From: DATGEP01 sp035310125
GTDB lineage: Bacteria > Chloroflexota > Ktedonobacteria > Ktedonobacterales > JADMIN01
DNA length: 14,758 nt
Direction of reading: 5' to 3'
Assembly: GCA_035310125.1 (NCBI GenBank)
Contig: DATGEP010000088.1
Location: 1-14,758, forward strand
Positions 1-6,504 of the stretch are shown here, in pieces; position 1 is the first letter of the stretch, and each line of letters starts with the position of its first letter. Made by a program: the position numbers and the translations under genes. The notes under the pieces were generated by a model. That model had not been told where the DNA came from. It worked only from the letters and a program-made list of their open reading frames with translations, and searched no databases.

Positions 1-263
1 GAACCTTGCCGTCAGTGAGCGGGCATGATACGATGACAACGAGTGTGCTCGAGGTGCTGGCCAGTGCGGATCCGCGCCATGAGCGGGTACAATGTGATGT
101 GATATGGGCGGCGCGAATGCTCGTGTAGATCGGCTGAGTCGCCGCCGCCAAACGACAACGACATCCGATGCCGAAACCTGTGGCACACTGACGTGCTCGG
201 GGCGGCTTTCGCTGGCGGATAGCAGCGCCGGCACAACGTCGTGCGAGGTAGAGGAGCGCAGAT
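1..263. other. left edge and leader upstream of the E2 gene
   Basis: No gene can be supported here. On the + strand one frame is open from the window edge (base 3) to a TAG at 126-128, and the other two frames stop at 16-18 and 26-28. Any of these could be the tail of an upstream gene, but none of the short tails is recognisable. Bases 129-263 have no clear coding signal. A Shine-Dalgarno-like GAGGAG lies at 251-256, just before the E2 start. A minus-strand frame covering most of the region is rich in Arg, Cys and His and looks like a shadow. Confidence 0.4.
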
Positions 264-1622
264 ATGCCGACCAAAATTACCATGCCGCAATTGGGTGAGT
301 CCGTCTCCGAAGGCACCATTGGCCAGTGGCTCAAGAGCGAAGGCGACATGGTGAAGAAGGACGAATCGCTTGTCGAGATCATCACTGACAAAGTGACCGC
401 CGAGTTACCGTCGCCGGTTGCTGGCCGTCTCGTCAAAATCCTGGTACAGGCCGACGAGACAGTGAAAGTCGGCGTGGACATTGCCGAGATCGATGAATCT
501 GGCGCAAGCGCAACCACAGCCAGTACGACAGCGGCGAGCGCGTCCGCCGTTGGAGTGCCAGGCGCGAGCGCCAGCCCTCCACTCACCGGCGTCACCTCAA
601 ATCCCGCCACTGCGAGCATGGGCAGCGCGAACACGGCGAATGGGCGACACACGCCAGGAGCCGCCGTCCAGGAGAAAGTGTCGCCATTGGCTCGACGGCT
701 GGCTCAGGAGCACCAGATTGACCTGAACACGATTCGTGGCACTGGTGATAGCGGGCGCATTCGCAAGGAAGATATTCTCGCCTACATCGAACAGGTTGGA
801 CAGCCGCCAGCAGTCACGCTACCTGCCGCCGTTGGCGTCACCACGCCTGTTGTCCCGGCTCCGAGCGCGTCCAGCGCGTCAACACCTCCAGCACCTCCAG
901 CGCCGCCTGTCACCATTGGCGTCGAAGACGAAGTCATCACTCCGTCGCCAGCCCGGCGCGCCATCGCCGAGCACATGGTGCGCAGCAAGCGTACCGCGCC
1001 GCACGCGACAACGCTGGTCGAAGTGGATATGACGAGCCTGGCCAGGTGGCTGGATCAGCACCGTGAAGCGTTCAAGCAGCGCGAAGGCTACGGCATCTCG
1101 TTCCAGACGTTCGTCATCAAGGCAACGGTCGAGGCGCTCAAAGAGCATCCGTACATGAATGCATCATGGACGGACGACAACAAGATTGTGTTGCGCAAGA
1201 ACATCGCCATTGGTGTTTCCGTCGCCCTGGGCAACAACCTGATTGTGCCTGTCGTCAAGAACGCGGATACGCTGAACCTTGCGGGCATCGCGCGGTCAGT
1301 CGCTGATCTGGTGGCGCGGGCGCGGAGCAACAAGTTGATGCCGGCGGACGCCCAGGGGGCAACATTTACGGTGAACAATCCCGGCGTCTTCGGTACGCTA
1401 ATCTCGATGGCCATCATCAATCAGCCCAACGCGGGCATCCTCACGATGGACGCCGTGGTGAAGCGCCCGGTAGTGATAGACGATGCCATCGCCATCCGCT
1501 CGATGATGTACATGTCGCTGTCGTTCGATCATCGCGTGTTGGACGGCCTCACGGCAGCGCAGTTCCTGGGCGCGATCAAGCGGCGTCTGGAGAGCTGGGG
1601 GCCGGAGATAGACGTATATTAG
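264..1622 (+). CDS. 2-oxo acid dehydrogenase complex E2 (dihydrolipoyl acyltransferase), branched-chain-like
   Basis: This is the acyltransferase core of a pyruvate or branched-chain 2-oxo acid dehydrogenase complex. It moves the acyl group from E1 via lipoyl-lysine to CoA in the cytoplasm. The 452 residues show the full E2 layout. The N-terminal lipoyl domain spans about 1-80, with the lipoylated lysine at K43 in ITDKVTAE. An Ala/Thr/Ser/Pro linker follows, then a peripheral subunit (E3/E1)-binding domain at about 137-175 (VSPLARRLAQEH, GTGDSGRIRKEDI). A second Pro/Ala linker leads to the catalytic domain at about 222-452, with active-site H423 and D427 in DHRVLDG. The catalytic domain reads most like Bacillus BkdB-type E2 (VIVPVVKNAD-like and TFTVNNPGVFG segments), but substrate cannot be settled from sequence alone. 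The ATG at 264 has GAGGAG seven bases upstream. No E1 or E3 gene is visible; they may lie left of the window. Confidence 0.95.
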   Translation: MPTKITMPQLGESVSEGTIGQWLKSEGDMVKKDESLVEIITDKVTAELPSPVAGRLVKILVQADETVKVGVDIAEIDESGASATTASTTAASASAVGVPGASASPPLTGVTSNPATASMGSANTANGRHTPGAAVQEKVSPLARRLAQEHQIDLNTIRGTGDSGRIRKEDILAYIEQVGQPPAVTLPAAVGVTTPVVPAPSASSASTPPAPPAPPVTIGVEDEVITPSPARRAIAEHMVRSKRTAPHATTLVEVDMTSLARWLDQHREAFKQREGYGISFQTFVIKATVEALKEHPYMNASWTDDNKIVLRKNIAIGVSVALGNNLIVPVVKNADTLNLAGIARSVADLVARARSNKLMPADAQGATFTVNNPGVFGTLISMAIINQPNAGILTMDAVVKRPVVIDDAIAIRSMMYMSLSFDHRVLDGLTAAQFLGAIKRRLESWGPEIDVY

Positions 1623-1641
1623 CTGCCGCTTTTACACAATA

Positions 1642-1675
1642 TAAAGCCCGCCGGAATGGATCCCAGCGGGCTTTA
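1642..1675. terminator. intrinsic terminator downstream of E2, probably bidirectional
   Basis: A perfect 10-bp stem, TAAAGCCCGC (1642-1651) paired with GCGGGCTTTA (1666-1675), encloses a 14-base loop. The A-rich left and T-rich right flanks let it work in either direction. It sits 20 bases after the E2 stop and beyond the 3' end of the convergent small gene at 1742, so it can serve both transcripts. Seen directly in the sequence; activity is inferred. Confidence 0.85.
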
Positions 1676-1741
1676 CTAATGTATGTGAACCCACGTGCAG
1701 CGCGGGATGGTGTACGCCGTTGTACGCCGCGAACGCTGAGC

Positions 1742-1960
1742 CTAGCTTGCCGCGACCGCCTCGCTCTGATGACGTGTGGCGCCAACCACCGCACGGAGGA
1801 TCTCGAAGTCGCGCGTCGCAAGATCCTGCTGATACCACTCGTACGTCTTGCGCAGGGGGAGGGAAAAATCGGGATGAAAGGCCTCGACATAGAAACCCAT
1901 TCCCGTGCGTCCCAGACGCGCCTCCGCTCCCGTCTGCTCGTTCCGATAATACAGTGACAT
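1742..1960 (-). CDS. hypothetical 72-residue protein
   Basis: I do not recognise this protein. It starts MSLYYRNEQTGAEARLG, is rich in charged and aromatic residues (GMGFYVEAFHPDF, KTYEWYQQDLATRDFE), has no membrane segment or signal peptide, and has no cysteine. The composition looks like a small soluble folded protein. The ATG at 1960 is preceded by a good ribosome-binding site: on the minus strand GAGAAGG lies a few bases upstream. It is convergent with the E2 gene, sharing the terminator at 1642-1675, and divergent from metG. The reading frame and ribosome-binding site support a real gene; alternative overlapping minus-strand frames are Arg/Ser/Cys-rich and look like shadows. Confidence 0.65.
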   Translation of the reverse strand: MSLYYRNEQTGAEARLGRTGMGFYVEAFHPDFSLPLRKTYEWYQQDLATRDFEILRAVVGATRHQSEAVAAS

Positions 1961-2067
1961 AACCTTCTCTCACCTCGGACGAAATGATCTCGTGCGAGGG
2001 GAAATGTTAACAGCACATTGCCCATCACCATCGTTCATCTTACCACATTTCCAGAGATGGAACATCC

Positions 2068-2093
2068 CTCCCATTCGGGCTAGACCATGGGAG
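2068..2093. other. 7-bp inverted repeat in the divergent promoter region
   Basis: CTCCCAT (2068-2074) and ATGGGAG (2087-2093) form a perfect inverted repeat with a 12-base spacer. It lies about 75 bases upstream of the metG -10 and 108 bases upstream of the small minus-strand gene. It could be an operator or a chance repeat; nothing else in 1961-2164 stands out. Confidence 0.3.
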
Positions 2094-2164
2094 CCAGCGT
2101 ACTTCCCGGCCCTTGGTTCCCGCACTGGAATCGCCGTTCACCGGCAGCTCATGGGTGACCATTG

Positions 2165-2173
2165 TGCTATAAT
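2165..2173 (+). promoter_or_regulatory. extended -10 promoter for metG
   Basis: TGCTATAAT at 2165-2173 is a perfect TATAAT hexamer (2168-2173) with the TGn extension. No convincing -35 is present at 16-18 bases spacing, which is usual for extended -10 promoters. A transcript starting near 2180 would have a leader of about 30 bases. That leader is too short for a T-box riboswitch, and no T-box sequence is seen upstream. Confidence 0.7.
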
Positions 2174-2211
2174 TCCGTGCGCATCTTGCTATGAGAAAGG
2201 GAACGTATCGT

Positions 2212-3903
2212 ATGGAGACCGCCGCGAGCGCCACGCGCATTCTGGTATGTGTCGCGTGGCCGTACGCCAAGAGCAGCACCCATGTTGGGCAGGTCGTCGG
2301 ATCCTTCCTGCCCGGCGACATCTTCGCCCGCTATCATCGCCTCGCCGGCAATGCCGTCCTCATGGTCTCCGGGAGCGACATGCACGGCACTCCAATTACC
2401 GTTGACGCCGACCGTGAGGGCATCACGCCGCGCGAGCTGGCCGAGCGCTACCATGCGCAGATCGTGGCCGTTCTGGACCGCCTCGGCGTGTCGTTCGATC
2501 TCTACACAAAGACGACAACCGAGAACCACTATGAGCAGACGCAGCGCTTCTTTCTGCGCTTGCTGGAGAACGGGTATCTCTTCAAGGACTCGATGGAGTC
2601 GCCATATTGCCCAACCGACAAGCGTTTTCTGCCAGATCGGTACGTCGGCGGAACGTGTCCGTACTGCGGCTTCGAGGATGCGCGCGGTGATCAATGCGAC
2701 AACTGCGGCCGCACGCTGGATCCCATACAGTTGCTCAACCCGTTCTGCCGCCTGGACGGTAATCGCAACATTGAGATCCGCACCACCGAGCACTTCTTCC
2801 TGGATCTGCCGAAACTCCAGGAGCCACTCCGCGAGTGGCTCCAAACGAACAAGGAGCATTGGCGCCCCAACGTGCTCAACTTCGCGCTGAATTGGATCAA
2901 AGAGGGGCTGAAACCTCGCGCGATCACCCGCGACCTGGACTGGGGGGTGCCGATACCGCTGCCCGGCTACGAGGGAAAACGTATCTACGTCTGGTTCGAC
3001 GCGGTTATTGGTTACTATTCGGCAAGTATCGAGTGGGCGCAACACACCGGCAATCCCGAGGCATGGAAGCAGTGGTGGCAGCTCGGACCCGACGGCAAGG
3101 AGCCGTCGCGCTCGTACTACTTCCTCGGCAAAGATAATGTCGCGTTCCACGCTATCATCTGGCCCGCGATGCTGATGGCGTTCGGTGGGCTGACACTGCC
3201 ATACGATGTGCCGGCCAGCGAGTTCATGACGATGGGCGGCTTCAAGGCTTCCAACAGCCGCGGTAATGTCATCGCCACTGGCGACGTGCTTGATATGTAC
3301 GGTCCCGATCCAGTGCGCTACTACCTCACCAGCACCATGCCAGAGGGGCGCGACACCGATTTTACCTATGATGAGCTAGTGCGTCGCAACAACGATGAGC
3401 TGGTGGCGACGTACGGCAACGCCGCGCACCGCATCCTGACGTTCGCACACCGCAATTTCGACGGCAAAGTGCCAGAGCCGGGCGCGCTCGGTCCGGCCGA
3501 TGAAGCGATGCTGGCTGAGGTGCGACGCGGCTTCGAGGCGGTGGCGGAGGCAATCGAGGCGGTGCGGCTGCGGGAGGGGCTGAGCGAGGCGATGAGCGTG
3601 GCCCGTGCGGCCAATCGCTACCTGGATGAGCAAGCGCCGTGGAAGAGTATCAAAACAAACCGGCAGGCGGCCGCCACGACGGTCTATACCATGATACAAG
3701 TGCTGAATGGCCTCAAACTGCTCTTCGCGCCCTATCTGCCCTTCTCATCGCAGCGCCTGCACGAGCTGCTCGGCAACAACGGCGACGTCACCGCGTGCCG
3801 CTGGGAGCCGGAGACCGTGCCGGCAGGCCGCGCGCTGCCGCAGCCGGCGCCGCTCTTCGCGAAGTTCGATCCACCTGTAGCTGACCTGCAGGCTGAGGCA
3901 TAA
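2212..3903 (+). CDS. metG: methionyl-tRNA synthetase (atypical signature motifs)
   Basis: This enzyme charges tRNA-Met with methionine in the cytoplasm. It has 563 residues when started at ATG 2212, which has GAGAAAGGGA upstream; the in-frame ATG at 2191 lacks a ribosome-binding site and lies close to the predicted transcription start. The N-terminal Rossmann catalytic domain begins ILVCVAWPYAK. A zinc knuckle is visible as C149-x2-C152-x9-C162-x2-C165. The segments SGSDMHGTPI, IYVWFDAVIGYY and FLGKDNVAFHAIIWPA are typical of class I MetRS. The C-terminal helical anticodon-binding domain has the DEQAPWKSIK segment. There is no C-terminal tRNA-binding (EMAP-like) domain. Odd features: the HIGH-type motif reads H24-V-G-Q27, and the KMSKS-type loop reads K345-A-S-N-S349. 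It may be a normal lineage variant or a specialised second MetRS. Confidence 0.92.
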   Translation: METAASATRILVCVAWPYAKSSTHVGQVVGSFLPGDIFARYHRLAGNAVLMVSGSDMHGTPITVDADREGITPRELAERYHAQIVAVLDRLGVSFDLYTKTTTENHYEQTQRFFLRLLENGYLFKDSMESPYCPTDKRFLPDRYVGGTCPYCGFEDARGDQCDNCGRTLDPIQLLNPFCRLDGNRNIEIRTTEHFFLDLPKLQEPLREWLQTNKEHWRPNVLNFALNWIKEGLKPRAITRDLDWGVPIPLPGYEGKRIYVWFDAVIGYYSASIEWAQHTGNPEAWKQWWQLGPDGKEPSRSYYFLGKDNVAFHAIIWPAMLMAFGGLTLPYDVPASEFMTMGGFKASNSRGNVIATGDVLDMYGPDPVRYYLTSTMPEGRDTDFTYDELVRRNNDELVATYGNAAHRILTFAHRNFDGKVPEPGALGPADEAMLAEVRRGFEAVAEAIEAVRLREGLSEAMSVARAANRYLDEQAPWKSIKTNRQAAATTVYTMIQVLNGLKLLFAPYLPFSSQRLHELLGNNGDVTACRWEPETVPAGRALPQPAPLFAKFDPPVADLQAEA

Positions 3904-4292
3904 GGCTGGAGCCTGGCGCCGCCAGCGGTCGTCGGAGCTGATCTGGTCGCCGGGCACGGCTTCACCGAAGTGGCGGCTCTCATGCTCCGCGATGACGGTC
4001 CGCGCCATTAGCCTGCCCCCATCTGCCATCTGCTAGCGGCTGTCCTTCCGCCTGTCGGTCAGCCGCCAAAACAGCCAATCTGTGTGACATCGAGTCGCAC
4101 CAGAATGTTGTCGTTCGTTGCCCTTTGCCACGGGCGTGTAGAGGCGTCCGGTAGACGCCCGCCGCCTCACGTCCCGTGCGCCGCCTCTTGCTGGCAGCGA
4201 GCGCCTCTCTGGACTTGGGATGAAGCTCGATGGGAATGGGTAGTCCCAGGCTATAAGAAACGCTCACCTCCAACTAGCCGCTGCTCATCTCG

Positions 4293-4315
4293 GCTGCGAT
4301 GTGCCCCATCGCAGC
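4293..4315. repeat. 9-bp perfect hairpin
   Basis: GCTGCGATG (4293-4301) pairs with CATCGCAGC (4307-4315) around a 5-base loop. It is the tightest stem-loop in the metG-accA interval. There is no T-run after it on the + strand and no clear U-tract on the - strand. Confidence 0.6.
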
Positions 4316-4367
4316 GGCAGCTTCCCTCTTGCAGGAAGGCATGCTATCTGTGGTCAGGTCACGCTAC

Positions 4368-4401
4368 CCGCCGGCGCTCACATCCCTTGCGACGCCGGCG
4401 G
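4368..4401. repeat. 9-bp GC-only perfect hairpin
   Basis: CCGCCGGCG (4368-4376) pairs with CGCCGGCGG (4393-4401) around a 16-base loop. It lies 77 bases downstream of the accA stop on the minus strand, so it could act as a transcript 3' stabiliser or a Rho-assisted end for accA. No T-tract is present. Confidence 0.5.
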
Positions 4402-4477
4402 CCATCGGCAGAAAGCGACTACCAGGGGATTATGTGCCAGCCAGGGAGCCAAAAGGGATCCGTATGGACAGCGCGCG

Positions 4478-5455
4478 TTAGTTGGAGGCGGCGCCCACCG
4501 GTTCAAACGCGATCGTCCCAATCGCACGAAAACGCTGATACCGTCGCTCAAGCAAATCCTCTATGGACCGCCGCTCTAATTGAGGCAGTATAGTGAGGAT
4601 TGCGTCCTTGACGGCTTTCGCGGCGCCCTGGCGGTCGTGATGTGCTCCTCCAACTGGCTCCGCGATAATGTCCTCAACCAGCCCCAATCGCTTCAGCTCA
4701 GGCGCCGTGATTTTCATCGCTTCGGCGGCAGTGGATGCGAATGCGTTATCTCTCCACATGATGGACGCGGCGGCTTCTGGCGAGGCGACCGTATAAATAG
4801 TATTCTCCATCATTAGTATTCGGTCGGCCACACTGATCCCCAGGGCGCCCCCACTCCCGCCTTCGCCGATGACAATGGACAAAATAGGCGTGCGCAATAC
4901 CGACATCTCGAAGAGATTCTCCGCGATTGACTGTGCGATGCCGCGCTTCTCCGCGTCAACGTCGAGCGCCGCGCCCGCCGTGTCTATCAGCGTCACTACC
5001 GGCGCTCGGAACCGCTCACCTTGCTTCATGATCCGCAGCGCTTTGCGATAGCCCTCGGCATGCGGCATACCAAAGTTGCTCTCCTGGCGCTCTCGCGTAT
5101 CGTTGCCCTTTTGATGACCCAGTATCATGAGCGTCTTGCCATCAATGCTGGCCATTCCGCCCAGTATGGCACGGTCGTCACCGAACCGGCGGTCGCCGCG
5201 CAGCTCAAAGAAATCATCACAGATCAGCTTGATGTAGTCGCCAGTATGCGGACGATCCTTGTGCCGCGCCACCTGCACGCGCTGCCAGGAGGTGAGGGCG
5301 CCATAGATCTCGGAAGTCTGCTGTCGTAGCTCGCGTTCGAGCGCACGTATCTGCGTGCGCTCATCCGCTTTGAGCCGCTCGCCTTTGCGCTGGAGTGCCG
5401 CGATGCGCCTTTCAATCTCAGCCAGTGGCCGCTCGAAATCCAGATCGTACGCCAT
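4478..5455 (-). CDS. accA: acetyl-CoA carboxylase carboxyltransferase subunit alpha
   Basis: With AccD, this subunit transfers the carboxyl group from carboxybiotin to acetyl-CoA, giving malonyl-CoA for fatty acid synthesis. The 325 residues match the usual length. The N-terminal helical region (DFERPLAEIERRIAAL) is followed by a crotonase-like carboxyltransferase domain with GDRRFGDDRAILGG, GHQKGNDT, IGEGGSGGALG and RDNAFASTAAEAMKITA. I chose ATG 5455 because GGAGGG lies seven bases upstream on the minus strand; an upstream in-frame GTG at 5494 has no such site. It follows accD with 47 bases between them, so the two are probably one transcript. Odd feature: the segment usually reading DTPGAYPG is D158-T-A-G-A-A-L-D165 here. 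No biotin carboxyl carrier or biotin carboxylase gene is in the window. Confidence 0.94.
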   Translation of the reverse strand: MAYDLDFERPLAEIERRIAALQRKGERLKADERTQIRALERELRQQTSEIYGALTSWQRVQVARHKDRPHTGDYIKLICDDFFELRGDRRFGDDRAILGGMASIDGKTLMILGHQKGNDTRERQESNFGMPHAEGYRKALRIMKQGERFRAPVVTLIDTAGAALDVDAEKRGIAQSIAENLFEMSVLRTPILSIVIGEGGSGGALGISVADRILMMENTIYTVASPEAAASIMWRDNAFASTAAEAMKITAPELKRLGLVEDIIAEPVGGAHHDRQGAAKAVKDAILTILPQLERRSIEDLLERRYQRFRAIGTIAFEPVGAASN

Positions 5456-5502
5456 CACAACACCCTCCAAAGCGAATACAACTTCACGGCACACGTCGCG
5501 CG

Positions 5503-6387
5503 CTAATACCGCGCGGCTTCCGCGCTTCCATACAAACGCAGCAGCTTCGCCAGTGTCGCTCGCAGGTCGCGACGGTGGACGATGCCATCAATCATGCCGT
5601 GCTGTAAACAGAACTCCGCCGTCCCTGTGTCCTTTGGCAAGCGCACATGCATAAATTGCTCGATCACACGTGGTCCTGTAAAGCATACGATTGCCCCAGG
5701 CTCGGCCAGTATGACATCACCCAGCATCGCAAAGCTCGCCGTAACCCCTCCAGTAGTGGGGTCGGTAAGCACAGAAACGTAGGGGACTCCGGCCTCGGCC
5801 AGCCGTGCCAGCGCGGCGGATGTCTTGGCCATCTGCATCAGTGAGATGACGCCTTCCTGCATTCGTGCGCCGCCGGAGGCCGCGAATAGCACCACCGGCA
5901 CTCGCTGCGCCGTGCCACGCTCAATCGCCTGGGTGATCTTCTCACCGACCACCGCGCCCATGCTGCCACCGATGAAGCGAAAATCCATCACCGCCAGCAT
6001 GAGCGGGAGACCCTCGATCTCTCCGCGACCCACCACAACGCCTTCATTCAGACCCGTCTCTTCGATCTTCGCGGAGAGCTTCTTCTGATACGACTCCGAA
6101 CGGCTCACAAATCGCAATGGATCGGATGAGCGCAGGTCACTGGCGAACTCCTCAAACGAATTCTCGTCGAGCAGCGTCCTGATGCGCTCATCCGTGCTCA
6201 AGCGGAAGTGGTGGCTGCACTTCTGGCAGACACGCAGATTTTTTTCCCAGTCTTTGCCCACCAACAACTCTTTGCAGTTCGGGCATTTCACCGCGATGTT
6301 ATCAGGCAACAAACGGGCGGTGATTGCCGCCGCAGCCGCACCGTTCATGCTCGGCACCGACAACGCAGGCCGCGATTCATCTTTCAC
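5503..6387 (-). CDS. accD: acetyl-CoA carboxylase carboxyltransferase subunit beta
   Basis: This is the partner of AccA in the heterotetrameric carboxyltransferase. The 294 residues begin with a four-cysteine zinc ribbon, C35-x2-C38-x15-C54-x2-C57, with the same spacing as in the E. coli protein. The crotonase-like domain follows, with MDFRFIGGSMGAVVGEKI, FAASGGARMQEG, SVLTDPTTGGVTASFAMLGD and FTGPRVIEQ. The start was placed at GTG 6387, which has AGAGG nine bases upstream on the minus strand; an in-frame TTG at 6414 has no site, and an internal ATG (residue 14) is also possible. It lies 117 bases downstream of ftsY and 47 bases upstream of accA, suggesting an accD-accA operon, perhaps with ftsY. 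Confidence 0.94.
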   Translation of the reverse strand: MKDESRPALSVPSMNGAAAAAITARLLPDNIAVKCPNCKELLVGKDWEKNLRVCQKCSHHFRLSTDERIRTLLDENSFEEFASDLRSSDPLRFVSRSESYQKKLSAKIEETGLNEGVVVGRGEIEGLPLMLAVMDFRFIGGSMGAVVGEKITQAIERGTAQRVPVVLFAASGGARMQEGVISLMQMAKTSAALARLAEAGVPYVSVLTDPTTGGVTASFAMLGDVILAEPGAIVCFTGPRVIEQFMHVRLPKDTGTAEFCLQHGMIDGIVHRRDLRATLAKLLRLYGSAEAARY

Positions 6388-6504
6388 CCGCAGACACCTC
6401 TTCTCGTATCGCAACCCCGTAAGTGGGAAAATATGCGTGTGGACCCAGAAGTCATCTTATCATGGGCCAAAATAGTGTAGCCAGTCAACAGACAGACTGC
6501 GATG

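Larger units (their letters stand above)
3904..4477. other. 574-base gene-free, hairpin-rich interval between convergent metG and accA
   Basis: No convincing gene is seen on either strand. Open frames here are rich in Arg, Ser, Pro and Cys and lack ribosome-binding sites. Perfect or near-perfect inverted repeats are dense: 4036-4042/4060-4066 (7 bp), a bulged hairpin over 4129-4178 (CACGGG with CCCGTG outermost), 4143-4148/4154-4159 (6 bp), 4293-4301/4307-4315 (9 bp), 4321-4325/4334-4338 (5 bp) and 4368-4376/4393-4401 (9 bp). None is followed by a T-tract, so they are not classical intrinsic terminators, although some may end metG or accA transcripts. The region could be a decayed mobile element, a structured RNA or simple GC-rich spacer. 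Confidence 0.5.

Noticed and set aside
1961..2180. A T-box leader upstream of metG
   Set aside because: The extended -10 at 2165-2173 leaves a leader of only about 30 bases, and no T-box consensus is present.
2167..3150. Long minus-strand frame of 327 codons antisense to metG
   Set aside because: It mirrors the high-GC codon pattern of metG, which has clear family motifs; it has no independent support.
3904..4011. In-frame open stretch of about 35 codons after the metG stop, and a minus-strand frame starting MARTVIAEHESRHFGE
   Set aside because: Neither has a ribosome-binding site or a recognisable family; the minus-strand frame runs on into metG as an Arg-rich shadow. Too little to call a gene or read-through.
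4340..4365. GGTCAGGTC resembling part of the SRP RNA core
   Set aside because: The required following GGAAGGAAGCAGCC-type segment is absent, and the GGAAGG present lies upstream, so the order is wrong.
4084..4593. Plus-strand frame of 169 codons across the metG-accA interval
   Set aside because: Composition is rich in Arg, Ser, Pro and Trp, it overlaps the accA 3' end antisense, and it has no ribosome-binding site.
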